The position numbers and the translations under genes were made by a program. From Woeseiaceae bacterium (GTDB lineage Bacteria; Pseudomonadota; Gammaproteobacteria; Steroidobacterales; Woeseiaceae), in contig JAQWOA010000006.1 of NCBI GenBank assembly GCA_029246105.1, forward strand, positions 1 to 64,000: DNA of 64,000 bases, read 5' to 3'. The number at the start of each line of letters is the position of its first letter. The first letter of the stretch is position 1. Positions 26,805-36,570 of the stretch are shown piece by piece. The notes under the pieces are model-generated. The model saw only the letters and a list, made by a program, of their open reading frames with translations. It was not told the DNA's origin and did no database searches.

Positions 26805-27887
26805 ATGACGCGTAAATGCGAGGCGGTTATCGACCTCGATGTGATACGTGCGAACTACGCGATAGCGTGTGACCTGGCGCCGAACTCCAGAGTAATTGCG
26901 GTAATCAAAGCTGATGCTTATGGCCATGGGGCTCTGGAGGTTACACGCGCACTTGAGGGGTCCGCACAGGCGTTTGCTGTCGCGATCATTGATGAAGCTC
27001 TGGAACTACGAGATGCCGGTATCACCAAGATGATATTGGTGATGGAGGGCGTAGACGGTATCGCTGACCTTGAAAGCGCGGCAAAGAATAATTTGGCTAT
27101 TGTGGTGCATAGTGAGTCGCAATTACAGGATTTGGAGCAGGCTACACTTTCGAACCCTGTAAATGTATGGCTAAAAGTTGACACGGGTATGCATAGATTG
27201 GGTATAAACCCTGATGCGGTAGAGGACGCCGTTAAAAGACTTCGTGCCAGTAAGAATTGTGAGTTTCCACTAGTTGTCTGTACACATCTGGCCTCGTCAG
27301 AAGATCCTGATAGTGAAATGACGAAAAAACAGATTGATGCATTTGACCGTTCTGTTCACAATTTAGATGTTCTTGAAAGTATCGCTAATTCGGGTGCAAT
27401 CCTTACTACAGCAAAAAGTCATAGGGATTGGAATCGACCTGGTTATCTGCTTTATGGTAATACGCCTTTTAGTGAGGTTATCGAAAGCCCGAATGGTTTA
27501 AAGCCGGCAATGACCCTGAAATCTGAAGTGATTGCAATTCGCGAAGTACCAGCGACCGAGTCTGTTGGTTATGGCGGACGATGGACGGCAGTTGGTAAGT
27601 CAATAATCGCGACTGTCGCGATTGGTTATGCGGACGGTTATCCACGCCATGCGACAGACGGAACACCAACATTGGTAAATGGTCAGATTGCACCGCTTGC
27701 AGGCGCTGTTTCAATGGATATGATAACAGTTGATGTTACGGAGCTGGATGAAGTGAAAATTGGTGATCCAGTCATCCTGTGGGGCTCAGATCTTTCCGTT
27801 GATCTGGTAGCAGCAGCGTCGGGCACGATTGGTTATGAATTATTGACAGGGTTGACGGCACGCGTGCCTCGTCGATACTTGAAATAG
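26805..27887 (+). CDS. alr: Alanine racemase
   Basis: A 360-residue PLP enzyme giving D-alanine for peptidoglycan. PLP-binding Lys35 lies in VIKADAYGHGA; the second catalytic Tyr is in SVGYGGRW, and the HLASSED and KVDTGMHRLG blocks are typical. Normal length. It is divergent from the ABC-F gene and stands alone. A weak inverted repeat (AAATAGA/TCTATTT) spans the stop codon, without a T-tract. Confidence 0.97.
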   Translation: MTRKCEAVIDLDVIRANYAIACDLAPNSRVIAVIKADAYGHGALEVTRALEGSAQAFAVAIIDEALELRDAGITKMILVMEGVDGIADLESAAKNNLAIVVHSESQLQDLEQATLSNPVNVWLKVDTGMHRLGINPDAVEDAVKRLRASKNCEFPLVVCTHLASSEDPDSEMTKKQIDAFDRSVHNLDVLESIANSGAILTTAKSHRDWNRPGYLLYGNTPFSEVIESPNGLKPAMTLKSEVIAIREVPATESVGYGGRWTAVGKSIIATVAIGYADGYPRHATDGTPTLVNGQIAPLAGAVSMDMITVDVTELDEVKIGDPVILWGSDLSVDLVAAASGTIGYELLTGLTARVPRRYLK

Positions 27888-28053
27888 AGTGCCAATAATT
27901 CTATTTGAGCAATAGAAAGAAGCGATAAAGTTGTCGCGATAGCGGCCATATGGGTTGCATAGCTTATGATTTCGTCCGGCGTATTTACATCTAATTATTA
28001 ATTATTTTGGCGCGGTGTCTTTCGATTGAAGAAAGAAATAATTGAAGTCTGAT

Positions 28054-28074
28054 ATTAGTGATTAGTGATTAGTG
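28054..28074. repeat. Three tandem ATTAGTG heptamers
   Basis: Three perfect ATTAGTG copies in a row. The third contains the TAA stop codon of the minus-strand ZIP-like gene (28069-28071). Copy-number change outside the gene would not alter the protein; slippage within could extend it. Confidence 0.9.
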
Positions 28075-28704
28075 CTTGTGCCCATGGCGAAATATGATGG
28101 CATGTACTAATGATCCGGAGATGAATGCCTGTAATAAATCGAGAGTCTGAGTCTCAGCTAAATTTAACAACAACGGGCCGATGAAGAATCCAGCAACTGT
28201 AGACAGAATTACGAGCGCGAATAAAGCAGCAGTGACAGGCAGGCCGAAATTAGGTCGCGCAATACACCAAATCGTTATTCCAACAGGAAGACGATGCAAT
28301 ACGATCGCATAGGTCAATGCGATTTCGTTTTCGGACAGTAGTGCAACACCATCAATGACGGCATGTATAAGCAGGCCGACGATAGCTAGACCTATGATGA
28401 AGAGGTGCGCAGTATTAGCTGCTTTGTGAAATAGACGCTCAAGTATTATTGGGAATATTAATCCGAGAGTGATAATGAGTGCGGCCAACCAACCTGTATG
28501 TCGTAATGCTTCAGGTATAATATGTACGATGATGATCACAGCAATTGTCAGTATGATTACGCCATCCAGGATGCGTCTTGCTGTCGGATTTTTGTGGCCC
28601 GTCATGTAAATGATAGGGCCTAGCAATAGCGATGCAATGCTTAAAAGTAAAGTCATGATGTCAGGTGTGATGAGGGAAGTTAGAAAAGTTAACATACTTG
28701 TCAA
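28069..28704 (-). CDS. ZIP-like metal transporter family membrane protein
   Basis: A 211-residue membrane protein with about 7 hydrophobic helices and His-containing segments: HIIPEALRH, LLIHAVIDGVA and VLHRLPVG, matching the ZIP-type H-(x)-PEG and H-DG motifs in helices 4-5. The C-terminus ends in a His-rich FRHGHKH tail. It probably moves a divalent metal. It is divergent from the two-part membrane protein at 28730 with only 25 bp between, so shared regulation is likely. Confidence 0.72.
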   Translation of the reverse strand: MTSMLTFLTSLITPDIMTLLLSIASLLLGPIIYMTGHKNPTARRILDGVIILTIAVIIIVHIIPEALRHTGWLAALIITLGLIFPIILERLFHKAANTAHLFIIGLAIVGLLIHAVIDGVALLSENEIALTYAIVLHRLPVGITIWCIARPNFGLPVTAALFALVILSTVAGFFIGPLLLNLAETQTLDLLQAFISGSLVHAIIFRHGHKH

Positions 28705-28729
28705 TAGGCTAATTGAAGGTGTGCTTTAG

Positions 28730-29725
28730 GTGGCAAACGTAATCTCTAGAGATAGTCTCATGATTTCGTTCCGCGTGACTCTTTATTGTTGCCTTATTTC
28801 ATTTTGTATTGTTCTTTATTCAGAGGACACCCAGGCGCATGGCGGTGTCGTCGAAGAAGATGATATTTGTGTTATCAAGGTGAACTACCTACGCGCTCAT
28901 TTCAAAGTTTACCAGCCAGAAGCTTTGGGGCACGAACAATTTTGTGAAGACCTTCCGGCAGCAGCAGAAAGTGTATTTGTGATGGAATATCTGCACGACT
29001 CATTATCTGAAATGCTAATTGATTTTCGTATAATTAGAGATGTCACTGGAAAAGGTCGGTTCGCCCGCATGGAGGATATCGACCTGATTGATGATATTGA
29101 TAGTGTAACAGTCTTTTATCAAGCACCTATAATTGAGCCAGACATCTTTCTGGTTAACTATCAGTTTATTGAAGAAGGTGATTTCATTGGTATTGTATCT
29201 GTAAGGCACCCAGAAACAGGAAAAAATTATACTGCTGTTTTTCCATTTGAGGTAGGATTTACCGGGCTAGGTTATTGGCCATTTTTTATAGGATTACTTG
29301 TGTTTATTCAATTTCAGTATTTTCTAATGAGTGGCCGACTCAAGCACTGGTTCGGTAGAAAAGTGAGTACCGCTGCATGCCTTGTTCTTTGTCTCGTGTT
29401 TTCCCCAGCTTTGTTTGCAGAAAACCTAGTGGTCACATATACGACCCCGGATGGTGATCCTGAGATTAATAAAATGCATCATTGGATATTGCATATCGAG
29501 GATGATAATGGGCTTGAAATCGAGGGTGCCACTGTTGATGTCGAAGGGGGTATGCCTAAGCATAATCACGGCTTACCAACAAAACCATTAATCACTGTCG
29601 AGCTTGGCGGAGGCAGCTACAAGCTGGAGGGGATGCGTTTTCATATGGGTGGTTATTGGGAAATCGTCGTTAATATAACGACGAATAATGGCTCTTCGAA
29701 AGTGACTATACCACTGCAGTTATGA
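28730..29725 (+). CDS. Two-part membrane protein with C-terminal FixH/YtkA-like periplasmic domain
   Basis: 331 residues, GTG start (an ATG at 28760 is an alternative). An N-terminal signal/anchor is followed by a periplasmic domain starting AHGGVVEEDD, then a helix near 180-200. A second signal-peptide-like segment follows (STAACLVLCLVFSPALFA, near 215-232), then a beta-rich domain with MPKHNHGLPT, a motif of FixH/YtkA-like periplasmic proteins suggesting metal binding. It reads like two secreted proteins fused. The stop overlaps the MauG-like ATG by 4 bp. Function unknown; a periplasmic copper or redox role is a guess. Confidence 0.75.
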   Translation: MANVISRDSLMISFRVTLYCCLISFCIVLYSEDTQAHGGVVEEDDICVIKVNYLRAHFKVYQPEALGHEQFCEDLPAAAESVFVMEYLHDSLSEMLIDFRIIRDVTGKGRFARMEDIDLIDDIDSVTVFYQAPIIEPDIFLVNYQFIEEGDFIGIVSVRHPETGKNYTAVFPFEVGFTGLGYWPFFIGLLVFIQFQYFLMSGRLKHWFGRKVSTAACLVLCLVFSPALFAENLVVTYTTPDGDPEINKMHHWILHIEDDNGLEIEGATVDVEGGMPKHNHGLPTKPLITVELGGGSYKLEGMRFHMGGYWEIVVNITTNNGSSKVTIPLQL

Positions 29726-30909
29726 GTTTTGGATTTCTAAAGATTATTGCTGTCCTGTTTGCGCTAAGTCTATTTGTTAGTGCATGCGATAGTGACTCAT
29801 TCCGATCATCTGAATGGACCGAGGCTGAAATTACAACTCTTAAATCGCTGTGGTTGGAATCTTTATCAGATTTACCCGATGATCCGAGTAATGTTGTCGC
29901 AAATAACGTGATGGCAGCTGAATTCGGTAGTAAATTATTTTCAGATACTCGCTTGAGCGCTAACGGAGGAATTTCTTGCTCGACTTGCCACCAAGTAGAT
30001 CGTCGATTTACCGATGGGCTAAAAAAAGCGCTAGCAATAGGATTGAGCGACCGGAACACACCCAGTATCGTTGGGTCTCAGTATAGTCCTTGGCAATACT
30101 GGGATGGCCGTAGAGATAGTCAATGGTCGCAAGCACTTGCGCCGTTGGAAAATGCACATGAGCATGGAATAAATAGATCTCAGGCTGTCGATATTATTTT
30201 CAAAGATGCTAATTATCGAATGACCTATGAAGCATTGTTTGGTCCGCTGAAAAGTGCCATGGAATCAAATAATATTGAGTTAAATATTGCGTTTGCAAAC
30301 ATTGGTAAGTCGATAGCCGCATTCGAGCGAACAATTTTACCAACGGCATCTCGTTTTGACGATTACGTTACAGCTCTTATTAAGGGAGATATGGTTGCTC
30401 AAAGTGAGATTCTTAATAAAGATGAGAGAGCGGGATTACACCTATTCATTGGTAAAGCAAACTGTACGCAATGCCATAATGGGCCCTTATTGACGAATCA
30501 AGAGTTCCACAATACAGGAGCGATTAATTTTTCAGGCGATTTACCAGATAAAGGTAGAGCGGGAGGTGTGAGAGAGGTCATTGATAGTGAATTTAACTGT
30601 CGAAGTATTTATAGTGATGATCCTGCCCAAAATTGTCCGGAACTTGATTTCATTCGAACTGGAGTTGAATTGATTGGAGCTGTTAGGACGCCATCGTTAC
30701 GGAATCTTGAGCATACTGCACCCTTCATGCATAAGGGTCAGCTGCAAAGCATTGCTGACGTTCTAAATCACTACAATGAAGCACCAGATGCAATGATCGG
30801 CCATAACGAGGCAGAACCACTAGGACTTAATGATATCGAACTATCGCAATTAGAAGCTTTCCTGACTACCCTGGCAGCACCTATATCGTTATTGGGTGCT
30901 GAGCTTTAA
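29722..30909 (+). CDS. MauG/CcpA-type dihaem cytochrome c lipoprotein
   Basis: A 395-residue protein with a lipobox VSAC (Cys22) and two c-type haem sites, CSTCH (86-90) and CTQCH (248-252). VGSQYSPWQYWDGRRDSQWSQALAPLE and TPSLRNLEHTAPFMHKG are typical of bacterial dihaem peroxidases and MauG. It would sit in the periplasm, anchored by lipid, and either reduce H2O2 or oxidise a protein partner. It overlaps the 28730 gene by 4 bp; that protein is a candidate partner or substrate. Confidence 0.9.
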   Translation: MSFGFLKIIAVLFALSLFVSACDSDSFRSSEWTEAEITTLKSLWLESLSDLPDDPSNVVANNVMAAEFGSKLFSDTRLSANGGISCSTCHQVDRRFTDGLKKALAIGLSDRNTPSIVGSQYSPWQYWDGRRDSQWSQALAPLENAHEHGINRSQAVDIIFKDANYRMTYEALFGPLKSAMESNNIELNIAFANIGKSIAAFERTILPTASRFDDYVTALIKGDMVAQSEILNKDERAGLHLFIGKANCTQCHNGPLLTNQEFHNTGAINFSGDLPDKGRAGGVREVIDSEFNCRSIYSDDPAQNCPELDFIRTGVELIGAVRTPSLRNLEHTAPFMHKGQLQSIADVLNHYNEAPDAMIGHNEAEPLGLNDIELSQLEAFLTTLAAPISLLGAEL

Positions 30910-31043
30910 GCTAAATATATAGAGTATTTTATTTTTAATTACAGATGATGAATAACACGAGTTTTTTATCGTTGATAAAAATCTTTGCAAATTTATTAGT
31001 GGATATGCAATATTTAGATTGAGCTTAGAAAAAAGGAAGGTGC

Positions 31044-31634
31044 ATGAATAAATTGAAGGGTACGGTCGTTTCTGTTCATGCTGGTGCTAGCGGTCAATTT
31101 GGTAAGAATGAACAACCTTCGATTATGTTGGAGATAGATGGCATCGTTGGCGATCGTCATGGTTCATCCAAGCGAGCTGCTTGGGCCATTACTGACAAGC
31201 AGCCAGAAGGAACTATTCGTCGCAATGAGAGACTTTGGTCAGCAATTTCGGTTGAAGAGCTGACGCAGATTACCGAGGATATGAATCTCACTGAACCACT
31301 AACTGCTGAAATAATTGGTGCTAATTTTTGTTTCAAAGGGATACCTCAATTTTCTAGATTACCGCGAGGTACTACGCTTCGATTCCCCTCTGGGGCAGAA
31401 CTTCAGGTCGAGAACTTCAATCCGCCATGTCTTGGTATGGGCAAGAAGCTTGCTGAATCGTTGCAGACACGATCGGGTAAGCAGCTCGAAAACACGGATT
31501 TCTCAAAAGCGTCAAAGCTGAGCCGTGGCCTTGTTGGTGTGGTTGAAGTTGCCGGGCAAGTAAAAAGTGGCGATACGGTAGACGTTGTTGTTTATGAGCA
31601 CCCTTCTTGGTTAAAGCGAACGGAATCGTCATAG
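31044..31634 (+). CDS. MOSC domain protein
   Basis: A 196-residue beta-barrel protein of the Moco sulfurase C-terminal family. Conserved features are GIVGDRHG near residue 35, IGANFCFKG and the NPPCLGMG segment with the conserved Cys. MOSC proteins are thought to carry sulfur for metal-sulfur or Moco enzymes. A role in sulfuration of the Mo hydroxylase at 2493 is possible but unproven. It stands alone, convergent with the HAD gene. Confidence 0.9.
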   Translation: MNKLKGTVVSVHAGASGQFGKNEQPSIMLEIDGIVGDRHGSSKRAAWAITDKQPEGTIRRNERLWSAISVEELTQITEDMNLTEPLTAEIIGANFCFKGIPQFSRLPRGTTLRFPSGAELQVENFNPPCLGMGKKLAESLQTRSGKQLENTDFSKASKLSRGLVGVVEVAGQVKSGDTVDVVVYEHPSWLKRTESS

Positions 31635-31650
31635 CAAGGAGAACCAATCC

Positions 31651-32304
31651 TTAGTGGTTGATGGAAAATGCGCTTTCAACCTTTTCTTTTATACATGCTG
31701 GACTGGAAGCAATCGTATCTGTGCCCGCGTTTATAAGTTCTTTGATTGAACCATAGCCATATGACACACCTATCGGTCGCATGTTATTTGCGATTGCACC
31801 CATGACATCGTATTTTCTATCTCCAACCATTGCGCGATCAAAGGTGCCTGGAATTTCTTCGATTGCGTATTTCAGTAAATCAATTTTGTTTGTGTGAGTG
31901 CCGTCAAATTCACTACCAAATACTCTTTCAAAATAAGGCCTCATTTCGAAATGATCAATGATCCTTTCCGCATTTATCCTAGGCTTACTGGTTGCGACGA
32001 ACAAAGTGTAACCAGCATCAGCAATAGAGGACAGTGCTTCATGAATTCCTTCATAGGGTTTATTTTCACACCAACCGATTTTATCAAATCGTTCACGATA
32101 TAAGTTAACAGCTTTTAACGTAAGTTCTTCACCGACCATTTCTGGAAATGTGTCGTATAAAGATGGGCCTATACAGTATCGTAAATATTCGTTGGAAGGA
32201 CGTGGATGCCCGAGCTTATCGACGGCGTAAAGGATGCTTTTGCTAATTCCCTCAAATGAGTCAGTTAGTGTACCGTCGAGATCGAAGTAGATGTGGAATG
32301 ACAT
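31651..32304 (-). CDS. HAD-superfamily hydrolase (phosphoglycolate phosphatase-like)
   Basis: 217 residues. HAD motif I is FDLDGTLTDS with the nucleophile Asp8, motif II Ser/Thr lies in VATSKPR, and motif IV is MVGDRKYDV. The cap domain is of the Gph/PGP alpha-helical type. It probably dephosphorylates a small phosphate ester; substrate unknown. Monocistronic on the minus strand. Confidence 0.9.
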   Translation of the reverse strand: MSFHIYFDLDGTLTDSFEGISKSILYAVDKLGHPRPSNEYLRYCIGPSLYDTFPEMVGEELTLKAVNLYRERFDKIGWCENKPYEGIHEALSSIADAGYTLFVATSKPRINAERIIDHFEMRPYFERVFGSEFDGTHTNKIDLLKYAIEEIPGTFDRAMVGDRKYDVMGAIANNMRPIGVSYGYGSIKELINAGTDTIASSPACIKEKVESAFSINH

Positions 32305-32485
32305 CTGAGTAGCATATCAGTGTGTCCGCTATTTGAGCGTATTTTTTTAGACATTTTTTTGATTAAGAGTTTAGAGTAGTTGTTTGACATCGAGTAACTA
32401 GAGATAGGCGACTTAGTCTTCTATAAACTATGATTGAAATATAGTTTCTTGCATAATCATGCTCGTAATTTTAAGAATTTAAACG

Positions 32486-33844
32486 ATGACTAATTCTACT
32501 CTCGAAAATACCGTTTCACAGACCTGGACACGAATGCTTGAGCCTCCTGAGGCGATGCCATCTTCGGCTGATATCGTCATCATTGGTGGCGGTATCGTTG
32601 GCGTATCTACAGCCTGGTTTCTTGCCAAACAAGGTATTGACGTGGTGCTTTGTGAGAAGGGTTATATCGCGGGAGAGCAATCAGGACGAAACTGGGGCTG
32701 GGTGCGCGTGCAGGGCAGGGATAGTAGAGAAATTCCAATGGCACTTGAGAGCCAGCGTATCTGGGAAGGTCTTAAAGAAGAAATCGGCGAGGACGTTGGT
32801 TTTGTTCGCGGTGGTTGTTTTTATATAGCGAACACTGAAAATGAATTAGAGAAACGAGAAGATTGGATAAAGCTAGCTAGAAAATATGATATTGGCACGC
32901 GCCTCATAGGGCCCAGAGAATTACAGAAACTTGTACATGGTTCAGCAATGGATTGGGCTGGCGCGATGTACACAGAAAGTGATGGCCGTGCAGAACCCCA
33001 CTTAGCCACACCTGCAATTGCAAGGGCAGCCATGCAGAATGGTGCGAAGATTTTAACAGCTTGTGCAGTACGAGGGATAGAAACGTCGGGCGGAGCCGTC
33101 TCAGCAGTTGTTACTGAAAATGGCACGATAAAAACGTCGACGGTTTTATGTGCCGCTGGTGCTTGGACGTCAATGTTTTGCCATTCTTTGGGTATCAACG
33201 TACCCCAACTTACGGTACAAGGAACTGTAGCAAGAACAGCAGCAGCAGAAAACGTTTTGAATGGTATGATAATTGGTAATAATTTGGGAGTTCGTCGCCG
33301 TCAGGATGGTGGATATACAGTTGCGCATGAGTCTATTTTTGAGCACTCGATAACACCATCTTCTTTTCGCCATTTCGCTAAATTTTTGCCAGTTATATTG
33401 AAGGATGTCGAACATATACGGTTTTCTTTTGGGCAAGAATTTATCGACGAATGGAGGACACCTCAAGCCTGGGCACTTGATAAAGCATCACCTTTTGAGA
33501 AGACTCGAGTATTAAATCCGTCTCCAACGCCTCGCATACTTGAAACTATTCGACGAAACTTGGATGTAATGTTCCCACAATTAGCATCAGCGCCATTTGT
33601 GGAAACCTGGGGCGGTATGATCGAAACGACGCCGGATGTCGTTCCCGTGATCGACGCCATCGACAATCTATCAGGCTTCCATATAGCGACCGGATTTAGT
33701 GGTCATGGTTTTGGTATAGGGCCTGGAGCAGGTAAAGCGACCGCTGGTCTACTGAGTGGCTCTGATTCGGGTATCGATATTTCTGAATTCAGGTTGAGTC
33801 GATTCTTTGACGGTAGCCCGATAAAGCCCCAGGGATTTGTATGA
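32486..33844 (+). CDS. FAD-dependent amine/amino acid oxidoreductase (DAO family)
   Basis: 452 residues. A dinucleotide motif IVIIGGGIVGVSTAWFLAKQG occupies about 30-50, GEQSGRNWGWVRVQGRD follows FAD binding, and a C-terminal TGFSGHGFGIGPGAGK closes the FAD site. DadA/glycine oxidase-like; likely oxidises a D-amino acid, N-methyl amino acid or opine at the membrane face. It is not in an obvious operon. D-amino-acid genes occur on both sides (alr, the racemase and PLP lyase at 39-41 kb), but linkage is loose. Confidence 0.9.
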   Translation: MTNSTLENTVSQTWTRMLEPPEAMPSSADIVIIGGGIVGVSTAWFLAKQGIDVVLCEKGYIAGEQSGRNWGWVRVQGRDSREIPMALESQRIWEGLKEEIGEDVGFVRGGCFYIANTENELEKREDWIKLARKYDIGTRLIGPRELQKLVHGSAMDWAGAMYTESDGRAEPHLATPAIARAAMQNGAKILTACAVRGIETSGGAVSAVVTENGTIKTSTVLCAAGAWTSMFCHSLGINVPQLTVQGTVARTAAAENVLNGMIIGNNLGVRRRQDGGYTVAHESIFEHSITPSSFRHFAKFLPVILKDVEHIRFSFGQEFIDEWRTPQAWALDKASPFEKTRVLNPSPTPRILETIRRNLDVMFPQLASAPFVETWGGMIETTPDVVPVIDAIDNLSGFHIATGFSGHGFGIGPGAGKATAGLLSGSDSGIDISEFRLSRFFDGSPIKPQGFV

Positions 33845-33920
33845 GCGATCTGTTGTGCTGTGTAAGCCATAGTCATTGGCTTTTTGCGACTGCGATAATA
33901 AAATCAACAATATGAAAAAT

Positions 33921-34253
33921 TCAGGCGCACGCTTGCCAAATAATGGCTGAGCGTTGTCCCGATCGGCAGTAAGCTAGCACTGGTCCATCACATTCGTCGA
34001 TGATACGACGCTGTTCCTGAATAGCCTCGTATGCTATCGGCAAGATGGATATAGGGATATGGTGGAATGATATTCCGACCTTTCTGCATTCTGCAGAAAT
34101 AGTATCAACCGTAGGTTGATCAAGCTCTTCATGATCCGGGCGATTGCAGATCACCACACGGTAACCAGCCGCTATGATCTCAGCAAGATCATCAGGAAAG
34201 ATCTGAGTAGCCACGGCATAATTATCTGCAATTCTTAAAATATTAATTTTCAA
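33921..34253 (-). CDS. DUF442 / TIGR01244 family phosphatase-like sulfur transferase
   Basis: A 110-residue single-domain protein. The P-loop AYCRSGQRSA near the C-terminus and the VICNRPDHEE segment match the DUF442 family, found alone or fused to metallo-beta-lactamase/persulfide dioxygenase proteins. It may be a phosphatase or rhodanese-like sulfur carrier. Monocistronic and convergent with the DAO-type gene. Confidence 0.88.
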   Translation of the reverse strand: MKINILRIADNYAVATQIFPDDLAEIIAAGYRVVICNRPDHEELDQPTVDTISAECRKVGISFHHIPISILPIAYEAIQEQRRIIDECDGPVLAYCRSGQRSAIIWQACA

Positions 34254-34377
34254 ATTCCACTAGAAGATAAGGCTAAATATAGCAAGTGCTGAACGAACTA
34301 GTATGTAGACATTCATGATGATCAGAAAGTAGTATAACGGACGGTTTCCAATCTTCACTTCAATAGAGAGTAATTCC

Positions 34378-36570
34378 TTGTCAGACGAAAAAAATAGATT
34401 CATCGGTGGATTAAGTATTAATCCAATATTTGCGGATTTCGTGGAGACAGAGCTTCTTCCAGCGATTGGATTTGAACGCGCGATGTTTTGGAGTGGTGTC
34501 GAGTCGATTATTAACGATCTTACTCCCAGAAACCGTGAGTTGTTAAAAATTCGTGGTGAGCTACAGAGTAAGATCAATGACTGGCATAAGGCTCGGCAAG
34601 GAAGCGACTGGGTTCATGATGAGTATGTCACGTTCCTAAAAGATATCTCGTATCTCGAGCCAAGCGACACATTCGTGGAAATTGAAACCATTAATGTAGA
34701 TGCAGAACTAGCTAGTATCGCAGGCCCACAGCTTGTTGTGCCCGTGAGTAATGCTCGTTTTGCAATCAACGCAGCCAATGCACGCTGGGGTAGTCTCTAC
34801 GATGCTTTATATGGCACGGATGTCATTGCCGAAGATGAAGGTAGGCAGAATACCAGTGTTTATAATGCTCGTCGCGGCGCAGCGGTTATACGTTATGCAA
34901 CGGAGTTTCTTGATAGAACTCTTCCGCTCGTTGGTGCAAGTCATGGTGATGTTAATATTTATGGAATTGATCGTGACGAAGATGGGGTACGCTTCGTCGC
35001 ATCTCATGCGAATGGTGAGGCACTTCACCTTAAGTCGCCCGCACAATTCGTTGGGTTTAAAGAAATTGAATCTCATGCACAATACTTGTTTTGCAATAAC
35101 GGTCTACATATTGAATTACTCATAAATCCTGACCATCCGATTGGAAAGGACGCTACTGCGAACCTCGCTGATGTAATTCTTGAATCAGCGCTAACCGCTA
35201 TTCAGGACTGTGAAGACTCAGTAGCTGCCGTTGATGCCGTTGATAAGGTTGGTGTGTACCGCAATTGGCTGGGATTGATGCGTGGTGATCTGACTGCGAA
35301 TTTTATGAAAGGTGGCAAGGGGATAGTTCGTACTTTAGCAAAAGATCGTGTGTATACCTCGATCAATAATGAAGAATTGGTCCTGTCTGGAAGAAGTCTG
35401 CTGCTGATCAGAAATGTTGGCCACCTGATGTCAAATGACGCGATTCTTGATGCTACTGGTGACGAGGTGTTTGAGGGTATATTGGATGCAATTATCACCG
35501 TTGCTGCTGCACTAACTGATCGCCGTCGTGACGGTCTGCAGCCGAACAGTCGCACTGGGAGTATCTATATTGTAAAACCGAAGATGCATGGTCCAGCAGA
35601 AGTTGCATTTACAGACACACTCTTTAGCCGCGTTGAGAAACTATTTGATTTGGAGGAAAACACGATCAAGATCGGTATCATGGATGAGGAGCGCCGTACC
35701 ACTGTTAATTTACCCCTATGTATAAAGGCAGCAAAAAGCAGAGTTGTCTTTATTAATACTGGTTTTTTGGATCGTACTGGTGATGAAATTCATACCAGCA
35801 TGCACGCTGGAAAGGTACTACCCAAAGGAGCCATAAAAGAGCAACCGTGGCTTAATGCCTATGAGGACTGGAATGTCGATGTAGGTATCCGTTGCGGTTT
35901 GCCAGGTTTGGCACAGATCGGAAAAGGGATGTGGCCAAAGCCAGATGAAATGCTTCAGATGATTGAGACGAAGCAAGTGCATCCTGAATCTGGAGCGAAT
36001 TGCGCCTGGGTGCCATCGCCCACAGCGGCTACCCTTCATGCGATGCATTATCATGCGGTTAACGTGCAGGCGATGCAGAAGAAGCTGGCCAGTCGGCCGC
36101 TGGCCAGTATTGATGAAATCTTGACACCACCGCTTGGCGACGTTTCCACCTTATCAGCGGATGAAATCCAGAGAGAGATTGAGAACAATGCACAGGGAAT
36201 ACTTGGATACGTAGTACGCTGGATTGATCAGGGGGTAGGTTGCTCGAAAGTACCAGACATTACTGACGTTGGTCTAATGGAAGATCGTGCTACTTTGCGA
36301 ATATCCAGTCAGCATATTGCGAATTGGTTATTGCATGGCGTGACGAGTAAAGAGCAAGTGTTATCAATCTTTAAAAGGATGGCAAAAGTTGTCGACAATC
36401 AGAATAACAGTGATGCATCATACAAGCGTATGAGTGAAGACATTGACAATAGCATCGCTTTCCAAGCTGCTTGTGCTTTGGTTCTGGAAGGTCTTTACCA
36501 GCCCAATGGTTACACTGAACCTCTCTTACATCAGTATCGTCTGAAAAAGAAAAGAGAGCTTGCCTGTTAA
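34378..36570 (+). CDS. glcB: Malate synthase G
   Basis: 730 residues (E. coli GlcB 723). It condenses glyoxylate and acetyl-CoA to malate. Blocks AGPQLVVPVSNARFAINAANARWGSLYDALYG, LDCEDSVAAVDA-like IQDCEDSVAAVDA, GRSLLLIRNVGHLM (catalytic Arg) and GCSKVPD/EDRATLRISSQHIANWL (catalytic Asp) are all present. The start appears to be TTG with AGAGAG upstream. Its 3' end overlaps modA by 11 bp. No isocitrate lyase is in the window, so its glyoxylate may come from glycolate or purine breakdown. Confidence 0.97.
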   Translation: MSDEKNRFIGGLSINPIFADFVETELLPAIGFERAMFWSGVESIINDLTPRNRELLKIRGELQSKINDWHKARQGSDWVHDEYVTFLKDISYLEPSDTFVEIETINVDAELASIAGPQLVVPVSNARFAINAANARWGSLYDALYGTDVIAEDEGRQNTSVYNARRGAAVIRYATEFLDRTLPLVGASHGDVNIYGIDRDEDGVRFVASHANGEALHLKSPAQFVGFKEIESHAQYLFCNNGLHIELLINPDHPIGKDATANLADVILESALTAIQDCEDSVAAVDAVDKVGVYRNWLGLMRGDLTANFMKGGKGIVRTLAKDRVYTSINNEELVLSGRSLLLIRNVGHLMSNDAILDATGDEVFEGILDAIITVAAALTDRRRDGLQPNSRTGSIYIVKPKMHGPAEVAFTDTLFSRVEKLFDLEENTIKIGIMDEERRTTVNLPLCIKAAKSRVVFINTGFLDRTGDEIHTSMHAGKVLPKGAIKEQPWLNAYEDWNVDVGIRCGLPGLAQIGKGMWPKPDEMLQMIETKQVHPESGANCAWVPSPTAATLHAMHYHAVNVQAMQKKLASRPLASIDEILTPPLGDVSTLSADEIQREIENNAQGILGYVVRWIDQGVGCSKVPDITDVGLMEDRATLRISSQHIANWLLHGVTSKEQVLSIFKRMAKVVDNQNNSDASYKRMSEDIDNSIAFQAACALVLEGLYQPNGYTEPLLHQYRLKKKRELAC

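Noticed and set aside
27882-27906. AAATAGA/TCTATTT inverted repeat at the alr stop
   Set aside because: AT-only stem with an 11-nt loop and no T-tract; weak as a terminator.
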